A stretch of DNA of 14,827 bases, from positions 1 to 14,827 of the forward strand of contig CAMNAH010000007.1 of NCBI GenBank assembly GCA_946530775.1. Direction: 5' to 3'. The position numbers and the translations under genes are program-made. The number at the start of each line of letters is the position of its first letter. The first letter of the stretch is position 1. The notes under the pieces are model-generated. The model made no database searches, was not told the DNA's origin, and saw only the letters and a program-made list of their open reading frames with translations. Positions 1 to 7,530 of the stretch are shown here, piece after piece. This DNA comes from an uncultured Coriobacteriales bacterium. GTDB taxonomy: Bacteria; Actinomycetota; Coriobacteriia; Coriobacteriales; Atopobiaceae.

Positions 1-330
1 CTTCTCGAGCTTGTCGAAGAAGAGGGGATAGGCCTGGGAGAGCTCGAAGGTCTTGAGGTTGTACTTCTTGATGATGCGGTACCGGAAGGTGTTCAGGCTC
101 GCGAACATCCAGCAGCGGCCGCTGCGCTCCTGGTTGGTGCGCTCGCCCTGTGAGACCTCGATGTCGAAGGCGCCGATGGCGTTGGCGGCCAGCGCCTCGG
201 GCACGCGCGCGACCTCGCGCAGGCCCTGCGCGGTGGCGGCGTTCTTGGCCACGATGTTGGCGCGCTCTGCGAGAAACGCCTCGCGGGATGCCGCCCTGTC
301 CTCGGCGGTGATGCTGATCATATCGTCCAT
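1..330 (-). CDS. pepC: Aminopeptidase C / bleomycin hydrolase (peptidase C1B), N-terminal part
   Basis: The first 110 residues of a papain-like cysteine aminopeptidase are present; the rest lies beyond the left edge. The call rests on residues 66-80, which contain [11 protein letters not shown], matching the active-site block of bleomycin hydrolase/PepC. In this family the Cys (here C73) is the nucleophile and the preceding Gln (here Q67) forms the oxyanion hole. The following text ([14 protein letters not shown], then [16 protein letters not shown]) also fits the family. The family is cytoplasmic, forms hexameric barrels and trims N-terminal residues from peptides. The ATG at 330 is chosen because GGAG lies six bases upstream; another in-frame ATG lies three codons further in. 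It is divergent from cca with 86 bp between the start codons. Confidence 0.9.
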   Translation of the reverse strand, partial: MDDMISITAEDRAASREAFLAERANIVAKNAATAQGLREVARVPEALAANAIGAFDIEVSQGERTNQERSGRCWMFASLNTFRYRIIKKYNLKTFELSQAYPLFFDKLEK

Positions 331-363
331 TGCATGCTCCAATCTGCGTGCGGTTTCGAACGC

Positions 364-391
364 ATTCGAGCATAGCACGCTATACTCGAAT
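364..391. promoter_or_regulatory. Inverted repeat with back-to-back -10-like hexamers between pepC and cca
   Basis: ATTCGAGCATAGC (364-376) and GCTATACTCGAAT (379-391) are inverted repeats with 12 of 13 positions paired and a two-base centre. The right arm contains TATACT (381-386), a good -10 for cca. The left arm read on the minus strand contains TATGCT (374-369), a good -10 for pepC. No convincing -35 is seen for either direction. It may be a symmetric bidirectional promoter or an operator covering both promoters; the sequence alone does not decide. Confidence 0.5.
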
Positions 392-416
392 AGTTGGACC
401 TGCGAGAAGGACTCCC

Positions 417-1799
417 ATGAGAGAACGCATTCCAGAGCTGCCCGCCTATGCCGCGCGCGTGCTCGACGCCCTCGAGGGCGCCGGGTTCGAGGCGTGGGTC
501 GTGGGCGGTTGGGTGCGCGATGCGCTGCTGGGATCGGCCTCGCACGACGTGGATGTGTGCAGCTCCGCCCACTGGCGCGATGCCGAGCGGGGGCTGCGCG
601 CTGCGGGCCTTGCCGTCCACGAGACGGGAACGCAGCACGGCACCGTGACGGCCGTGAGCGACGGGCGCCCCGTCGAGGTCACCACGTATCGCGTGGACGG
701 GGCCTATTCCGACGCGCGCCATCCCGATAGCGTGCGCTTCGTCGCCGATGTGCGCGAGGATCTCGCGCGCCGCGACTTCACCATCAACGCCATGGCCTAC
801 CACCCCGTGCGCGGCCTGCTCGACCCGTACGGCGGCGCCGAGGACCTTGCCGCGGGGCTTGTCCGTGCGGTGGGAGATGCCCGCGCGCGCTTCGACGAGG
901 ATGCCCTGCGGGTGCTGCGGGCGGTGCGCTTCGCCGCCCGGTACGGGTTTGCGGTGGAGCCGGAGACCCATGCTGCGCTCGCGGAGTTCGCCCCGCGCCT
1001 TGCGCTCATCGCGCATGAGCGCATCGGCCAGGAGCTCTCGGGCGTCTTCGCCACGGGGCGCATGGCTTGGGCGCTCGAGGCCGAGCGCGATGTCATGGTT
1101 GCCGCCATCCCCGAGCTTGTGCCGCTCGTGGACTTTGCCCAGAACAGCCGCTACCACAACCGCGATGCCTATCTGCATACGGTGGGCGTTGTCCGCGGCA
1201 TGGAGATCGTCACGGCGGGTTGCGCGAACGAGGCCATGCGCTGGGCGGCGCTCCTGCATGACGTTGCCAAGCCGGCAGCCTATAGCGAGGACGTCGCGGG
1301 CTACGGGCACTTTTTCGGGCATCCCGAGCTCAGCGCCGAGATCGCGCGCGATGTCATGCGCCGCATGGCCATTCCCACCGAGGTGCTCCGCGAGGCGTGC
1401 GCCCTTATCAAGCTGCACGATTATCCCGTCACCGAGAAGACCCGCTCCATCCGCCGCACGCTCATGCGCTGCGAGGAGCTCTGCCTGGGCAGGGGGGAGG
1501 CGCTCGCCTTCGAGCTTCTGGACCTCAAGCGCGCCGACGCCCTGGGCAAGGCGCCGCACTGCTGGAGCTACTGCTCGGAGCTGGATGGGGTTTCGGCGGC
1601 GCTGCGCCGCGAGGTGCACGCGAAGGCGCCCCTCTCGGTGCGCGACCTTGCCGTGAACGGGGGAGACGTGATCCGCGAGCGCGGACTTGCGCCGGGGCCG
1701 GGCGTGGGCGCCGTGCTGCAGGGTTTGCTCTCCGCGGTCGTCGAGGACGGCGTGCCCAATACGCGCGACGCCCTGCTCGAGCTGCTCAGGCTCGATTGA
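417..1799 (+). CDS. cca: CCA tRNA nucleotidyltransferase (HD-domain type)
   Basis: A 460-residue protein of the class II nucleotidyltransferase family that adds or repairs the 3' CCA of tRNAs in the cytoplasm. The head domain shows [10 protein letters not shown] (residues 30-39) and the metal-binding DVD (44-46), followed by [11 protein letters not shown] (118-128), which is diagnostic of CCA enzymes and poly(A) polymerases. The neck shows [18 protein letters not shown] (161-178). An HD domain follows, with HNRDAYLHT (about 247-255), LLHDVAKP (279-286) and FFGHPELSA. The tail resembles the usual CCA-enzyme C terminus (PGPGVGAVL). The frame is open upstream, but the ATG at 417 is preferred because AAGGA lies just upstream and homologues begin near here. 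The two tRNAs in this window encode their own CCA, so repair is one likely role; an oligo(A)-adding specificity cannot be excluded. Confidence 0.93.
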   Translation: MRERIPELPAYAARVLDALEGAGFEAWVVGGWVRDALLGSASHDVDVCSSAHWRDAERGLRAAGLAVHETGTQHGTVTAVSDGRPVEVTTYRVDGAYSDARHPDSVRFVADVREDLARRDFTINAMAYHPVRGLLDPYGGAEDLAAGLVRAVGDARARFDEDALRVLRAVRFAARYGFAVEPETHAALAEFAPRLALIAHERIGQELSGVFATGRMAWALEAERDVMVAAIPELVPLVDFAQNSRYHNRDAYLHTVGVVRGMEIVTAGCANEAMRWAALLHDVAKPAAYSEDVAGYGHFFGHPELSAEIARDVMRRMAIPTEVLREACALIKLHDYPVTEKTRSIRRTLMRCEELCLGRGEALAFELLDLKRADALGKAPHCWSYCSELDGVSAALRREVHAKAPLSVRDLAVNGGDVIRERGLAPGPGVGAVLQGLLSAVVEDGVPNTRDALLELLRLD

Positions 1800-1803
1800 C
1801 GGC

Positions 1804-1847
1804 TTTCCTTGTTAGGAAACCTGACAGCAGACCTGTCACCCTGTCAG
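1804..1847. other. Two small hairpins after cca
   Basis: Directly after the cca stop, TTTCCT (1804-1809) pairs with AGGAAA (1814-1819) and CTGACAG (1821-1827) pairs with CTGTCAG (1841-1847); a third CTGTCA lies inside the second loop. They precede the strong terminator stem at 1850-1880 and may help end cca transcription. The TGACA/TGTCA words also resemble those upstream of the first TetR gene, so a binding site is another possibility. Confidence 0.3.
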
Positions 1848-1880
1848 AAAAGCCGGCGCGGAGATGATCCGCGCCGGCTT
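1848..1880 (-). terminator. Intrinsic terminator between convergent cca and the YhgE unit
   Basis: AAGCCGGCGCGGA (1850-1862) and TCCGCGCCGGCTT (1868-1880) form a perfect 13-bp stem with a five-base loop. On the minus strand the stem runs into CTTTTC, so it fits the membrane-protein gene that stops at 1907. It probably also stops cca transcripts from the other side, although the plus strand has only two T residues after the stem. Confidence 0.85.
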
Positions 1881-1906
1881 GGTTCGCGCTCTGGTGATGA
1901 CCGTGC

Positions 1907-4471
1907 TTACAGGTCGACGAGCGGATGGAGATCCATCATCGTGACCAGGCGCTTCCTGCGCGCCACCAGGCAGCTCAGGCAGAATGCACCCGCGAGGAAC
2001 GCGAACAGCGCGGCGACCGACGGGGCGATAAGCGAGACGTCCGCTCCCGCCATAGCCTGGCGCAGCGCCCTCACCACATAGGTCATGGGAAGGTACGGGC
2101 TCATGATCTGGAAGATCTTGAACTCGGTCTCGATGGGGAAGGTCCCTGCGGCGGTTGTGAGCTGCAGCATGAGCAGGACCACGGCGAGGAACTTGCCCGG
2201 GAAGTCGAAGATGGCGATGATCGCCTGGATTGTGGCGCAGAACACATAGCTTGCCAGAATGGCGATGAGGTAGTAGGGCAGGGCGTGAGCAACGGAGATC
2301 TTGCAGGCGAACTGGATGGTTGCTGCAAGCAGGATCGCCTGCACGGTGCCCAGGATGAGCCACGGGGCGAGACCGGCGAACGCGGCCACCACGGGGCTCG
2401 CTCCGCCCATGATGAGGCGCTCGTTGAACGGCTTGAAGATGAAGGTCATCACGAGCGATCCAACCCACAGGCCGAGGGCGATGAAGTACGGCGCGAAACC
2501 CGAACCGTAGTTGTCGACGGTGGTGAAGTGCGTCTCCTCGAGGGCGACGGGCTCGCTCATCATGGTCGCGCGCACGTCGCTGCCCTCAACAGCCTCCTGC
2601 ACGTCGGCAACGCCGTCCGCAAGGCCGTCTGCGAGCTCGCCAGCGCCGCCTTCGGCCTTTCCGAGGCCGTCTGCAAGCTCGGAGGAGCCGCTCTGGAGCT
2701 GCGCCATGCCGCTCACCAGGCTGTCGGAGCCTGCAAGGAGCGCATCCATGCCGTTCGAGAGCTGCTGTGTTCCGGAAACGCCGCTCGAAAGGCCGCCCGA
2801 AAGCCGGGCGAGACCGCCGCTCAGCTCGCCGGCGCCGCTCTGGGCGCTCGAGATTCCAGCGGAGAGCTGCGCGGATCCCTGGTAAGCGCTCGATACGCCC
2901 GTCGCAAGGCCGCCCGCTCCGGCGGCGGCAGACGAGATGCCCTGGTCGAGCGATCCGGCTCCAGCTTGAACCTGGCCGATGCCCGCGACGAGGGATGTCG
3001 ACCCCGCGTGAGCGTCCGCGGCACCTTGGGAGACCTGACCCGCGCCTGCGGAGAGCTGGCTCGCCGCATCGTAGAGCGCGCCGCCCGCACCGAGCGATCC
3101 CGTGAGCTGCGATACGCCGTCCGAGACGGAATGGGCTCCGGCGACCAGCTCAGACATGCTCCCGGATGCATCGGAAAGGCCGCCCGCGATGTCCTCCGTG
3201 TACCGCTTGGCGCCATAGGCACCCTGGAGGATGGCCTGCATCTGGACGGCGTCGATGGTGTATTTGCCGTCATCGCCGGGCTGGAGGCTCGAAAGGGCGG
3301 TGTAGACGGATTCGGCGCAACCGGAGGCCTGCTGCGCGGCGCCATCGAGATTGGAAAGGCCGCCTGCGAGCTGGTCCAGCCCGCCTGCTACCTGCTGCGC
3401 TCCACCGGATAGCTGGGCGAGCTCGCCCGAAGAGGCCTTGGCATCGAGCGCGCTCACAAGCTGCTGCGCTCCGGCAGCGACCTGCGCGCTGCCCGATTCG
3501 AGCGCTTCGAGGCCGCTATCGAGGTTCGATGCTCCCTGGGCAACGCCGCCCAGGCCGTTTACCAGCTGGGTCGATCCCGTCGAGAGCTGCCCGAGGCCGT
3601 CGGCCAGCGATTGCGAGCCGCTTTGGGCAGCCTGGAGGCCGTTCTGAAGCTGCATGGAGCCTTCCGAGAGCTGCCCGAGGCCGTTCTCGAGGCTCGATGC
3701 GCCGCTCTGGGCGGACTGGGCGCCTGCCGCAAGCTGCTGCGTGCCCGCGAGGAGCTGTCCTGCTCCGCTGCGGGCATCCGAGATGCCCGATTCGAGCGCG
3801 CCCGCGCCGTTGCCGGCGGTCGCGATGCCGTCTGCGAGCCGCTGCGAGCCCTCGCGGGCATCTGCAACGCCGTCCCGCAGCTCGGCGGCGCCGTCTGCAG
3901 CCGTCTGGAGCGATGCGCCCGTCTCGTCGATGGAGTCGAAGATCTGCAGATAGTAGTTCTCGCCGATGGCGTAGTTGGTCTCGGAGGTCACGACGCGCAT
4001 CACCGACGCTCCCAGGATGGAGGAAAGGTAGTTGTTCGCATCGTTCACGATAAGCTCGAGGTGCGCCTGCTGCGGGGCATCGGAATCGGCTGACGCGATG
4101 TCCGCGGAGAAATCCTCGGGCACGACGACGATGCCGTAGTAGGTGCCGTCCTCGAGCCCGGCCTGGGCCGCGTCGAGGTCGTCGACGAACTGCCAGGATA
4201 GGGCATCGGAATCTCTGAGCTTATCCTCGAGATCGTCGCCCGCGTGGATCTCGTCGCCGTTGCTGCGCGTCACCGACGCGTCCTCGTTCACCACGGCCAC
4301 GGGCAGCGTGTCGAGCCTGCCGTAGGGGTCGTAGAACGCCATGAGGTACAGGGCGCCGTAGATGAGCGGGATGAGCGCGATGCCCAGCATGGCGATCTTG
4401 AGGCCCGTGTTGCCGCGGGCGGAGTGGAAATCGAGCAGGGCGTATCGCAGCCCCCTCAGCGGGTTCTTCAT
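1907..4471 (-). CDS. YhgE/Pip family membrane protein (ABC-2-like permease with long repeat domain)
   Basis: An 854-residue protein with one N-terminal membrane helix (about 25-46) followed by FYDPYGRLDTLPVAVVNED (46-64), the hallmark of YhgE/Pip proteins. Residues of about 205-640 form a long, probably extracytoplasmic region made of short degenerate repeats of the type SG(x)xxLxxGLxxL, expected to form extended helices. The last 196 residues hold five or six hydrophobic helices resembling ABC-2 permeases. Relatives include YhgE of Bacillus, Pip phage-infection proteins of lactococci and YueB/EsaA of type VII secretion loci; the transported substrate is unknown. The ATG at 4471 is preferred over in-frame upstream starts because AAGGAGG lies upstream and the preceding ATPase stop is one base away, implying translational coupling. 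The neighbouring ATPase and divergent TetR gene suggest a regulated exporter. The gene ends at a strong terminator. Confidence 0.85.
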   Translation of the reverse strand: MKNPLRGLRYALLDFHSARGNTGLKIAMLGIALIPLIYGALYLMAFYDPYGRLDTLPVAVVNEDASVTRSNGDEIHAGDDLEDKLRDSDALSWQFVDDLDAAQAGLEDGTYYGIVVVPEDFSADIASADSDAPQQAHLELIVNDANNYLSSILGASVMRVVTSETNYAIGENYYLQIFDSIDETGASLQTAADGAAELRDGVADAREGSQRLADGIATAGNGAGALESGISDARSGAGQLLAGTQQLAAGAQSAQSGASSLENGLGQLSEGSMQLQNGLQAAQSGSQSLADGLGQLSTGSTQLVNGLGGVAQGASNLDSGLEALESGSAQVAAGAQQLVSALDAKASSGELAQLSGGAQQVAGGLDQLAGGLSNLDGAAQQASGCAESVYTALSSLQPGDDGKYTIDAVQMQAILQGAYGAKRYTEDIAGGLSDASGSMSELVAGAHSVSDGVSQLTGSLGAGGALYDAASQLSAGAGQVSQGAADAHAGSTSLVAGIGQVQAGAGSLDQGISSAAAGAGGLATGVSSAYQGSAQLSAGISSAQSGAGELSGGLARLSGGLSSGVSGTQQLSNGMDALLAGSDSLVSGMAQLQSGSSELADGLGKAEGGAGELADGLADGVADVQEAVEGSDVRATMMSEPVALEETHFTTVDNYGSGFAPYFIALGLWVGSLVMTFIFKPFNERLIMGGASPVVAAFAGLAPWLILGTVQAILLAATIQFACKISVAHALPYYLIAILASYVFCATIQAIIAIFDFPGKFLAVVLLMLQLTTAAGTFPIETEFKIFQIMSPYLPMTYVVRALRQAMAGADVSLIAPSVAALFAFLAGAFCLSCLVARRKRLVTMMDLHPLVDL

Positions 4472-4472
4472 A

Positions 4473-5192
4473 TCAGACCGCCTCCTTGAGCGCATGCTTC
4501 TCCTCGAAGGCTGCGCGCTGCGCGCGGGCGTCCTCGGTGATGCAGACGGCATCGTCGAAGCACGACGCGAGATCGTAATCGGTTACGCCGCACACCACGG
4601 TGGTGCCCGTGTCGTGCGCGAGGTCGCACAGAAGCTCCGCGAGCTTGCGCGATTGGTGCTCGGTGAGGTCGGTCTCGATGTCGTCGACGACCAGCAGCGC
4701 CGGATCGCCTGCCATGCCGAGCGCGATGCCCAGCAGGTCGTAGTCGTAGGCGGCAAGCTCGCTCACGGTCTTGTCCGCAAGCTCCCCAAGGCCCCATGCA
4801 CCGAGGAACGCATTCGCCTCCGCGCGGCCGGCAGGTTTTCCCGCAAGGCTGAGCTCCGCCGACACCACGGTCGAGGTGCGCAGGTTCTGCTCCACCTCGT
4901 TCACGCGCTCGAAGAACGCGAGGCCCGCGATGGCGCGCACGCGTTTGAGCCGTGAGAGCGCCGTGGCGTCGATGCCCGCTACCGTTAGGGTTCCCTCGGT
5001 GCGGTGCATGCGCCCGGCAAGCGTGAGCAGAAGCTCCGTCTTCCCGCCGTGATGCTCGGCGCACACGGCATGGGCGCGTCCCGAGGCGAGGTCGAGGTCG
5101 ACGTGCGAGAAGCTTTTGATGCGAACCGTGTTGACGCCCAGATCACGTGCCACGATGAAGTGCTCATCGCGCTCGATAGGCATCCTGTCCAT
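4473..5192 (-). CDS. ABC-type ATPase-like protein with degenerate motifs, partner of the YhgE protein
   Basis: A 239-residue protein with the overall layout of an ABC ATP-binding subunit (N-terminal beta strands, GTLTVAGIDATALSRLK as the usual post-Walker A strand region). Most catalytic motifs are altered. The Walker A position reads AEHHGGKT (45-52), keeping GKT but losing the first Gly. No Q-loop Gln is evident near residues 88-97. The LSGGQ signature region reads SELAAYD (144-150). Walker B reads LLVVDD (166-171), with Asp where the catalytic Glu is expected. The H-loop position reads VTDYD (203-207) with no His. It may bind nucleotide without normal hydrolysis. The ATG at 5192 has AAAGGAG seven bases upstream. 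It is first in the unit with the YhgE protein, which begins one base after its stop, so a physical partnership is likely. Confidence 0.7.
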   Translation of the reverse strand: MDRMPIERDEHFIVARDLGVNTVRIKSFSHVDLDLASGRAHAVCAEHHGGKTELLLTLAGRMHRTEGTLTVAGIDATALSRLKRVRAIAGLAFFERVNEVEQNLRTSTVVSAELSLAGKPAGRAEANAFLGAWGLGELADKTVSELAAYDYDLLGIALGMAGDPALLVVDDIETDLTEHQSRKLAELLCDLAHDTGTTVVCGVTDYDLASCFDDAVCITEDARAQRAAFEEKHALKEAV

Positions 5193-5281
5193 TCGATTGC
5201 TCCTTTCAAATCAGCGTTCGTATCGTACCCAGAGGATGGTATCCGCACGATGTTTCGGCATTTCACGGCCCACTTTTGCGC

Positions 5282-5364
5282 TTGACAGGGCTTTGGCACC
5301 GTCATGTCAGTTTTTCGACAGTGTCAAAAATCTCATCCCTTTTGACACGGGTTCCGCCCTGTCA
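5282..5364. promoter_or_regulatory. Cluster of TGACA/TGTCA half-sites, probable TetR operator region
   Basis: The gap between the divergent ATPase and TetR genes holds TGACA at 5283, TGTCA at 5305, a near-perfect 19-bp palindrome TTTTCGACAGTGTCAAAAA centred on 5321 (8 of 9 pairs), TGACA at 5343 and TGTCA at 5360. TGACACGGG (5343-5351) and GCCCTGTCA (5356-5364) form a second, imperfect palindrome. Two of the words read TTGACA like a -35 element, but no good -10 at the right distance was seen, so promoters are not placed. Autoregulation by the adjacent TetR protein is inferred from divergent layout and palindromes. Confidence 0.5.
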
Positions 5365-5446
5365 TTTCGTGTACCCTTTTATCGGCGCGTGCGCGACAAT
5401 ATACGACGGATCAAGCAGTAGGCTCATGGTTCGTGAGGATGACGGC

Positions 5447-6007
5447 ATGGCGAAATCAGACGATCGCAAAGAAACGCTCGCCAAGGCGCTGCTCGTGCGC
5501 TTGGCCAATCGTCCCGATGAGCCTATCAGCGTATCCGCGCTCGCCAAGGACTGCGGGCTGTCCCGTCAATCGTTCTACTACCACTTCAAGAGCCTCCACG
5601 AGCTGTACGCCTGGACGCTCCACTACGAGCTCATGCGCACGGTGCGCCCCGTCCGTGCGGACGGCTGGAAAGCGGAGCTGCAAGCCATCTTGGAGCGCAT
5701 CTTCGAGAACCGCACGCTTGTGGAGCGCATCTCGTCCTTGCGCAGCAACGTGGGCCTCGACGACCTGTTGAAGCAGGAGATGGGCATACACGTGATGCGC
5801 ATCGTCGAGGAGATCTCCACGGGGCTCGACATCGCGCCATCCGACCGCGCCCTCATCGCGCGCTTCTACACGGCGGGCATCGTCGAGATCGTGCGGATTT
5901 GGATTGATGACGGCATGCGCGAGAGCCCGGAGCGCCTCGCCGAGCGCCTCGCGCTCTTCTTCGTCAATTCATCTGAGCTGTTGAAGAACATCGACAAGCT
6001 GCGCTGA
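5447..6007 (+). CDS. TetR/AcrR family transcriptional regulator (paralogue 1)
   Basis: A 186-residue one-component regulator. The N-terminal helix-turn-helix spans about residues 27-46, with ISVSALAKDCGLSRQSFYYH typical of TetR recognition helices. The rest is an all-helical domain resembling the TetR_C_8/DhaS-like C-terminal group, which binds an unknown ligand and mediates dimerisation. The ATG at 5447 is preferred because GAGGA lies upstream; an in-frame ATG at 5426 has a poor ribosome site and the open frame extends upstream without other support. It is divergent from the ATPase/YhgE unit, and the gap carries palindromic half-sites, so repression of that unit is the likely role, as with the TetR genes commonly found beside yhgE. 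Its stop is seven bases from the stop of the convergent CmpB-like gene, with no terminator visible between them. Confidence 0.88.
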   Translation: MAKSDDRKETLAKALLVRLANRPDEPISVSALAKDCGLSRQSFYYHFKSLHELYAWTLHYELMRTVRPVRADGWKAELQAILERIFENRTLVERISSLRSNVGLDDLLKQEMGIHVMRIVEEISTGLDIAPSDRALIARFYTAGIVEIVRIWIDDGMRESPERLAERLALFFVNSSELLKNIDKLR

Positions 6008-6014
6008 GCAGGTC

Positions 6015-6884
6015 CTAGCGGTCCTCGAGGCTCATGAGGGCGTCGTGCGCGGTCTCGGCCACCGACTCGGCGAGCGCCCGCACCCTGTCCATGCTGGGGA
6101 GCTTCGGCGCTTGGACGCGCATACGCGGGAAGGCGTCCATGACGCGGCGCTCCTGGTCGTTCAGAGCGGCGGAGAACGACGTGGCGAGGCTGTGGCCTAT
6201 GTCCTCGATGGCCACGGGTCCGGGCATGAGCTCGCGCAGCCGCACGTAGGCGTGGCCCACTGGGCTCTGCTTGATGCGCTGGTAGCCCTCGGCGACCATG
6301 TTGTCGCCCTCGGTGAGCTCGGCGTAGACGCCCTGCGCCTGCACGGTGAGCTGGTCGCAGTAGGCGTCGATCTTGTCGCGGAACTGCGAGAGGCCGATGT
6401 TCGTGATGAGCAGATCGATGGCGAAGAGCACGAGGAAGATGCCGCAGAGGCCGGCAAGCACGCGCGGATCCATCCACGCGAAGAGCGTCTCGAGCGCGGG
6501 TTGCAGCACGCGCACCACGAGCACGACGAAGAACCCGAACAGCACCGTCGCGGGCATGCAGATGCGCCCGTTGAGGTTGAGGAAGCGGTCGGAGTAGTCC
6601 CACCAGCGCGCATGGTAGATCTTCTCCATGACCACCGAGGTCGAGTATTCGAGCACGCTGCAGGCGAGCGCCCCGTATCCGAAGAGCGAGGGGATGGTGT
6701 CGATGCCGCCGAGGAGAATGACCGCGGCCATCGCGCCGGCCCCGTAGATGGGGCAGATGGGCCCGTTCAGAAAGCCGCGGTTGATGACGCGGTGCTCCGA
6801 GACCGAGCAGAGGATGCTCTCGAAGAGCCATCCCGCGCACGAGTAGACGGCAAACGAGGCTATGAGCACGGCGAGCCTATCCAC
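6015..6884 (-). CDS. CmpB-type membrane protein (putative ABC transporter permease, PF06541-like)
   Basis: A 289-residue protein with about five hydrophobic helices in the first 165 residues and a soluble, charged C-terminal half. The family is recognised from AGWLFES (17-23), RGFLNGPICPIYGAGA (36-51) and WWDYSDRFLNLNGRIC (94-109), the conserved blocks of the putative type IV ABC-transporter (CmpB) family; its true activity is not established. The start is GTG at 6884, since no ATG is available before the first helix; GAGG lies a few bases upstream. The GTG lies inside the 3' end of the upstream HD-domain gene (eight-base overlap), so the two are translationally coupled. The C-terminal half (about 165-289) has no motif that I recognise. 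Confidence 0.75.
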   Translation of the reverse strand: MDRLAVLIASFAVYSCAGWLFESILCSVSEHRVINRGFLNGPICPIYGAGAMAAVILLGGIDTIPSLFGYGALACSVLEYSTSVVMEKIYHARWWDYSDRFLNLNGRICMPATVLFGFFVVLVVRVLQPALETLFAWMDPRVLAGLCGIFLVLFAIDLLITNIGLSQFRDKIDAYCDQLTVQAQGVYAELTEGDNMVAEGYQRIKQSPVGHAYVRLRELMPGPVAIEDIGHSLATSFSAALNDQERRVMDAFPRMRVQAPKLPSMDRVRALAESVAETAHDALMSLEDR

Positions 6885-7347
6885 GGCGACGCCTCAGCTT
6901 TCCGAGCAGGCCGGCAAGCGTCTCCTTGAGCGAGACGCCCTTGTCGACCAGCGTGAGCACCCATGCCTCGCGCGTGGCGGGCAGGCCCTCGAGCGGGAAC
7001 ATGTGGCTCTGGATGATATCGCCCTCGTGCTCGGTGATCGCGAAGTCGCGCTCGGCGTTGGCCCGGGCGTAGCGGCCGTGATGCGTGGCATGGCGCGGCA
7101 TCGCGGAGGCACGGTCGTGCCAGTCGTAGAGGAAGTAATCGTGGAGAAGCGCCGCCCGCAAAAGCGGCCTCACCTTAAGGCGCAGCGGCAGCGCATGCGC
7201 GACGTGCGCGCAGGTGTTCGCCACCGAGACGGAATGCTCCCACACGGTGGTCGCGCCATGCTGGATGAACTCCTTCTCGCGCTCGAACAGGTGCGAGGAG
7301 AGGATATCGGCCGCGTGCGCGGCAACTTCCTGTGCGGGTTCGATCAC
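6877..7347 (-). CDS. HD-domain protein (predicted metal-dependent phosphohydrolase)
   Basis: A 156-residue protein of the HD superfamily. Candidate metal ligands are His38 in WEHSVSVA (36-43), the HD pair in ALLHDYFLYDWHD (66-78, H69-D70) and later His residues in HATHHGRYA, followed by DIIQSHMFPLEG, a pattern known from small bacterial HD proteins. Such proteins typically hydrolyse phosphomonoesters or nucleotides; the substrate here is unknown. The start is GTG at 7347, chosen because TTGGAGG lies six bases upstream and the HD fold begins soon after. It is the first gene of a two-gene unit with the CmpB-like membrane protein, which it overlaps. The second TetR gene is divergent from it, so that regulator may control this unit. 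Confidence 0.8.
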   Translation of the reverse strand: MIEPAQEVAAHAADILSSHLFEREKEFIQHGATTVWEHSVSVANTCAHVAHALPLRLKVRPLLRAALLHDYFLYDWHDRASAMPRHATHHGRYARANAERDFAITEHEGDIIQSHMFPLEGLPATREAWVLTLVDKGVSLKETLAGLLGKLRRRRG

Positions 7348-7409
7348 GCGCTGCCTCCAAATGAATGGTTCACTGCTTGATGATACCCAATACTGCGTGC
7401 GCGATTCAT

Positions 7410-7421
7410 CACCGTACGGTG
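7410..7421. promoter_or_regulatory. Perfect 12-bp palindrome between HD gene and TetR 2
   Basis: CACCGTACGGTG is a perfect palindrome located 63 bases upstream of the HD gene start on the minus strand. Its position fits an operator or promoter-proximal protein site. No protein is identified from the sequence. Confidence 0.35.
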
Positions 7422-7430
7422 GCGTTTATC

Positions 7431-7459
7431 CTTACAGATACGCCTAAGTGTCATATCAG
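7431..7459 (+). promoter_or_regulatory. Candidate promoter of TetR 2
   Basis: CTTACA (7431-7436) and TATCAG (7454-7459) are separated by 17 bases and each matches the housekeeping consensus at four of six positions. GTGTCA (7448-7453), a half-site also found upstream of the first TetR gene, directly abuts the -10. AGTGTCA and AGTGTAA are directly repeated here, so the promoter may be autoregulated. Confidence 0.35.
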
Positions 7460-7530
7460 TGTAAAGATGTCCGGTGCTACGGGAACAATTACCTAAAGGG
7501 ATGCCGCCTACAGATGGGACGGTTCGCGCC

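Noticed and set aside
53..730. Open frame of 225 codons on plus across pepC start and cca
   Set aside because: Arg/Ala-rich translation antisense to pepC and out of frame with cca, both of which are clearly identified; a high-GC shadow.
318..1619. Long minus-strand open frame (433 codons) opposite cca
   Set aside because: Complement of a confidently recognised CCA enzyme; the translation has no family features.
1925..3412. 495-codon plus-strand open frame opposite the YhgE gene
   Set aside because: Long only because the repetitive GC-rich gene on the other strand lacks stops here; Arg/Gly-rich translation and no ribosome site.
5282..5370. Standard promoters using TTGACA at 5282 or 5342
   Set aside because: Both hexamers match a -35, but the sequences 16-18 bases downstream (TGTCAG, TTTCGT) are poor -10 elements; they fit better as operator half-sites.
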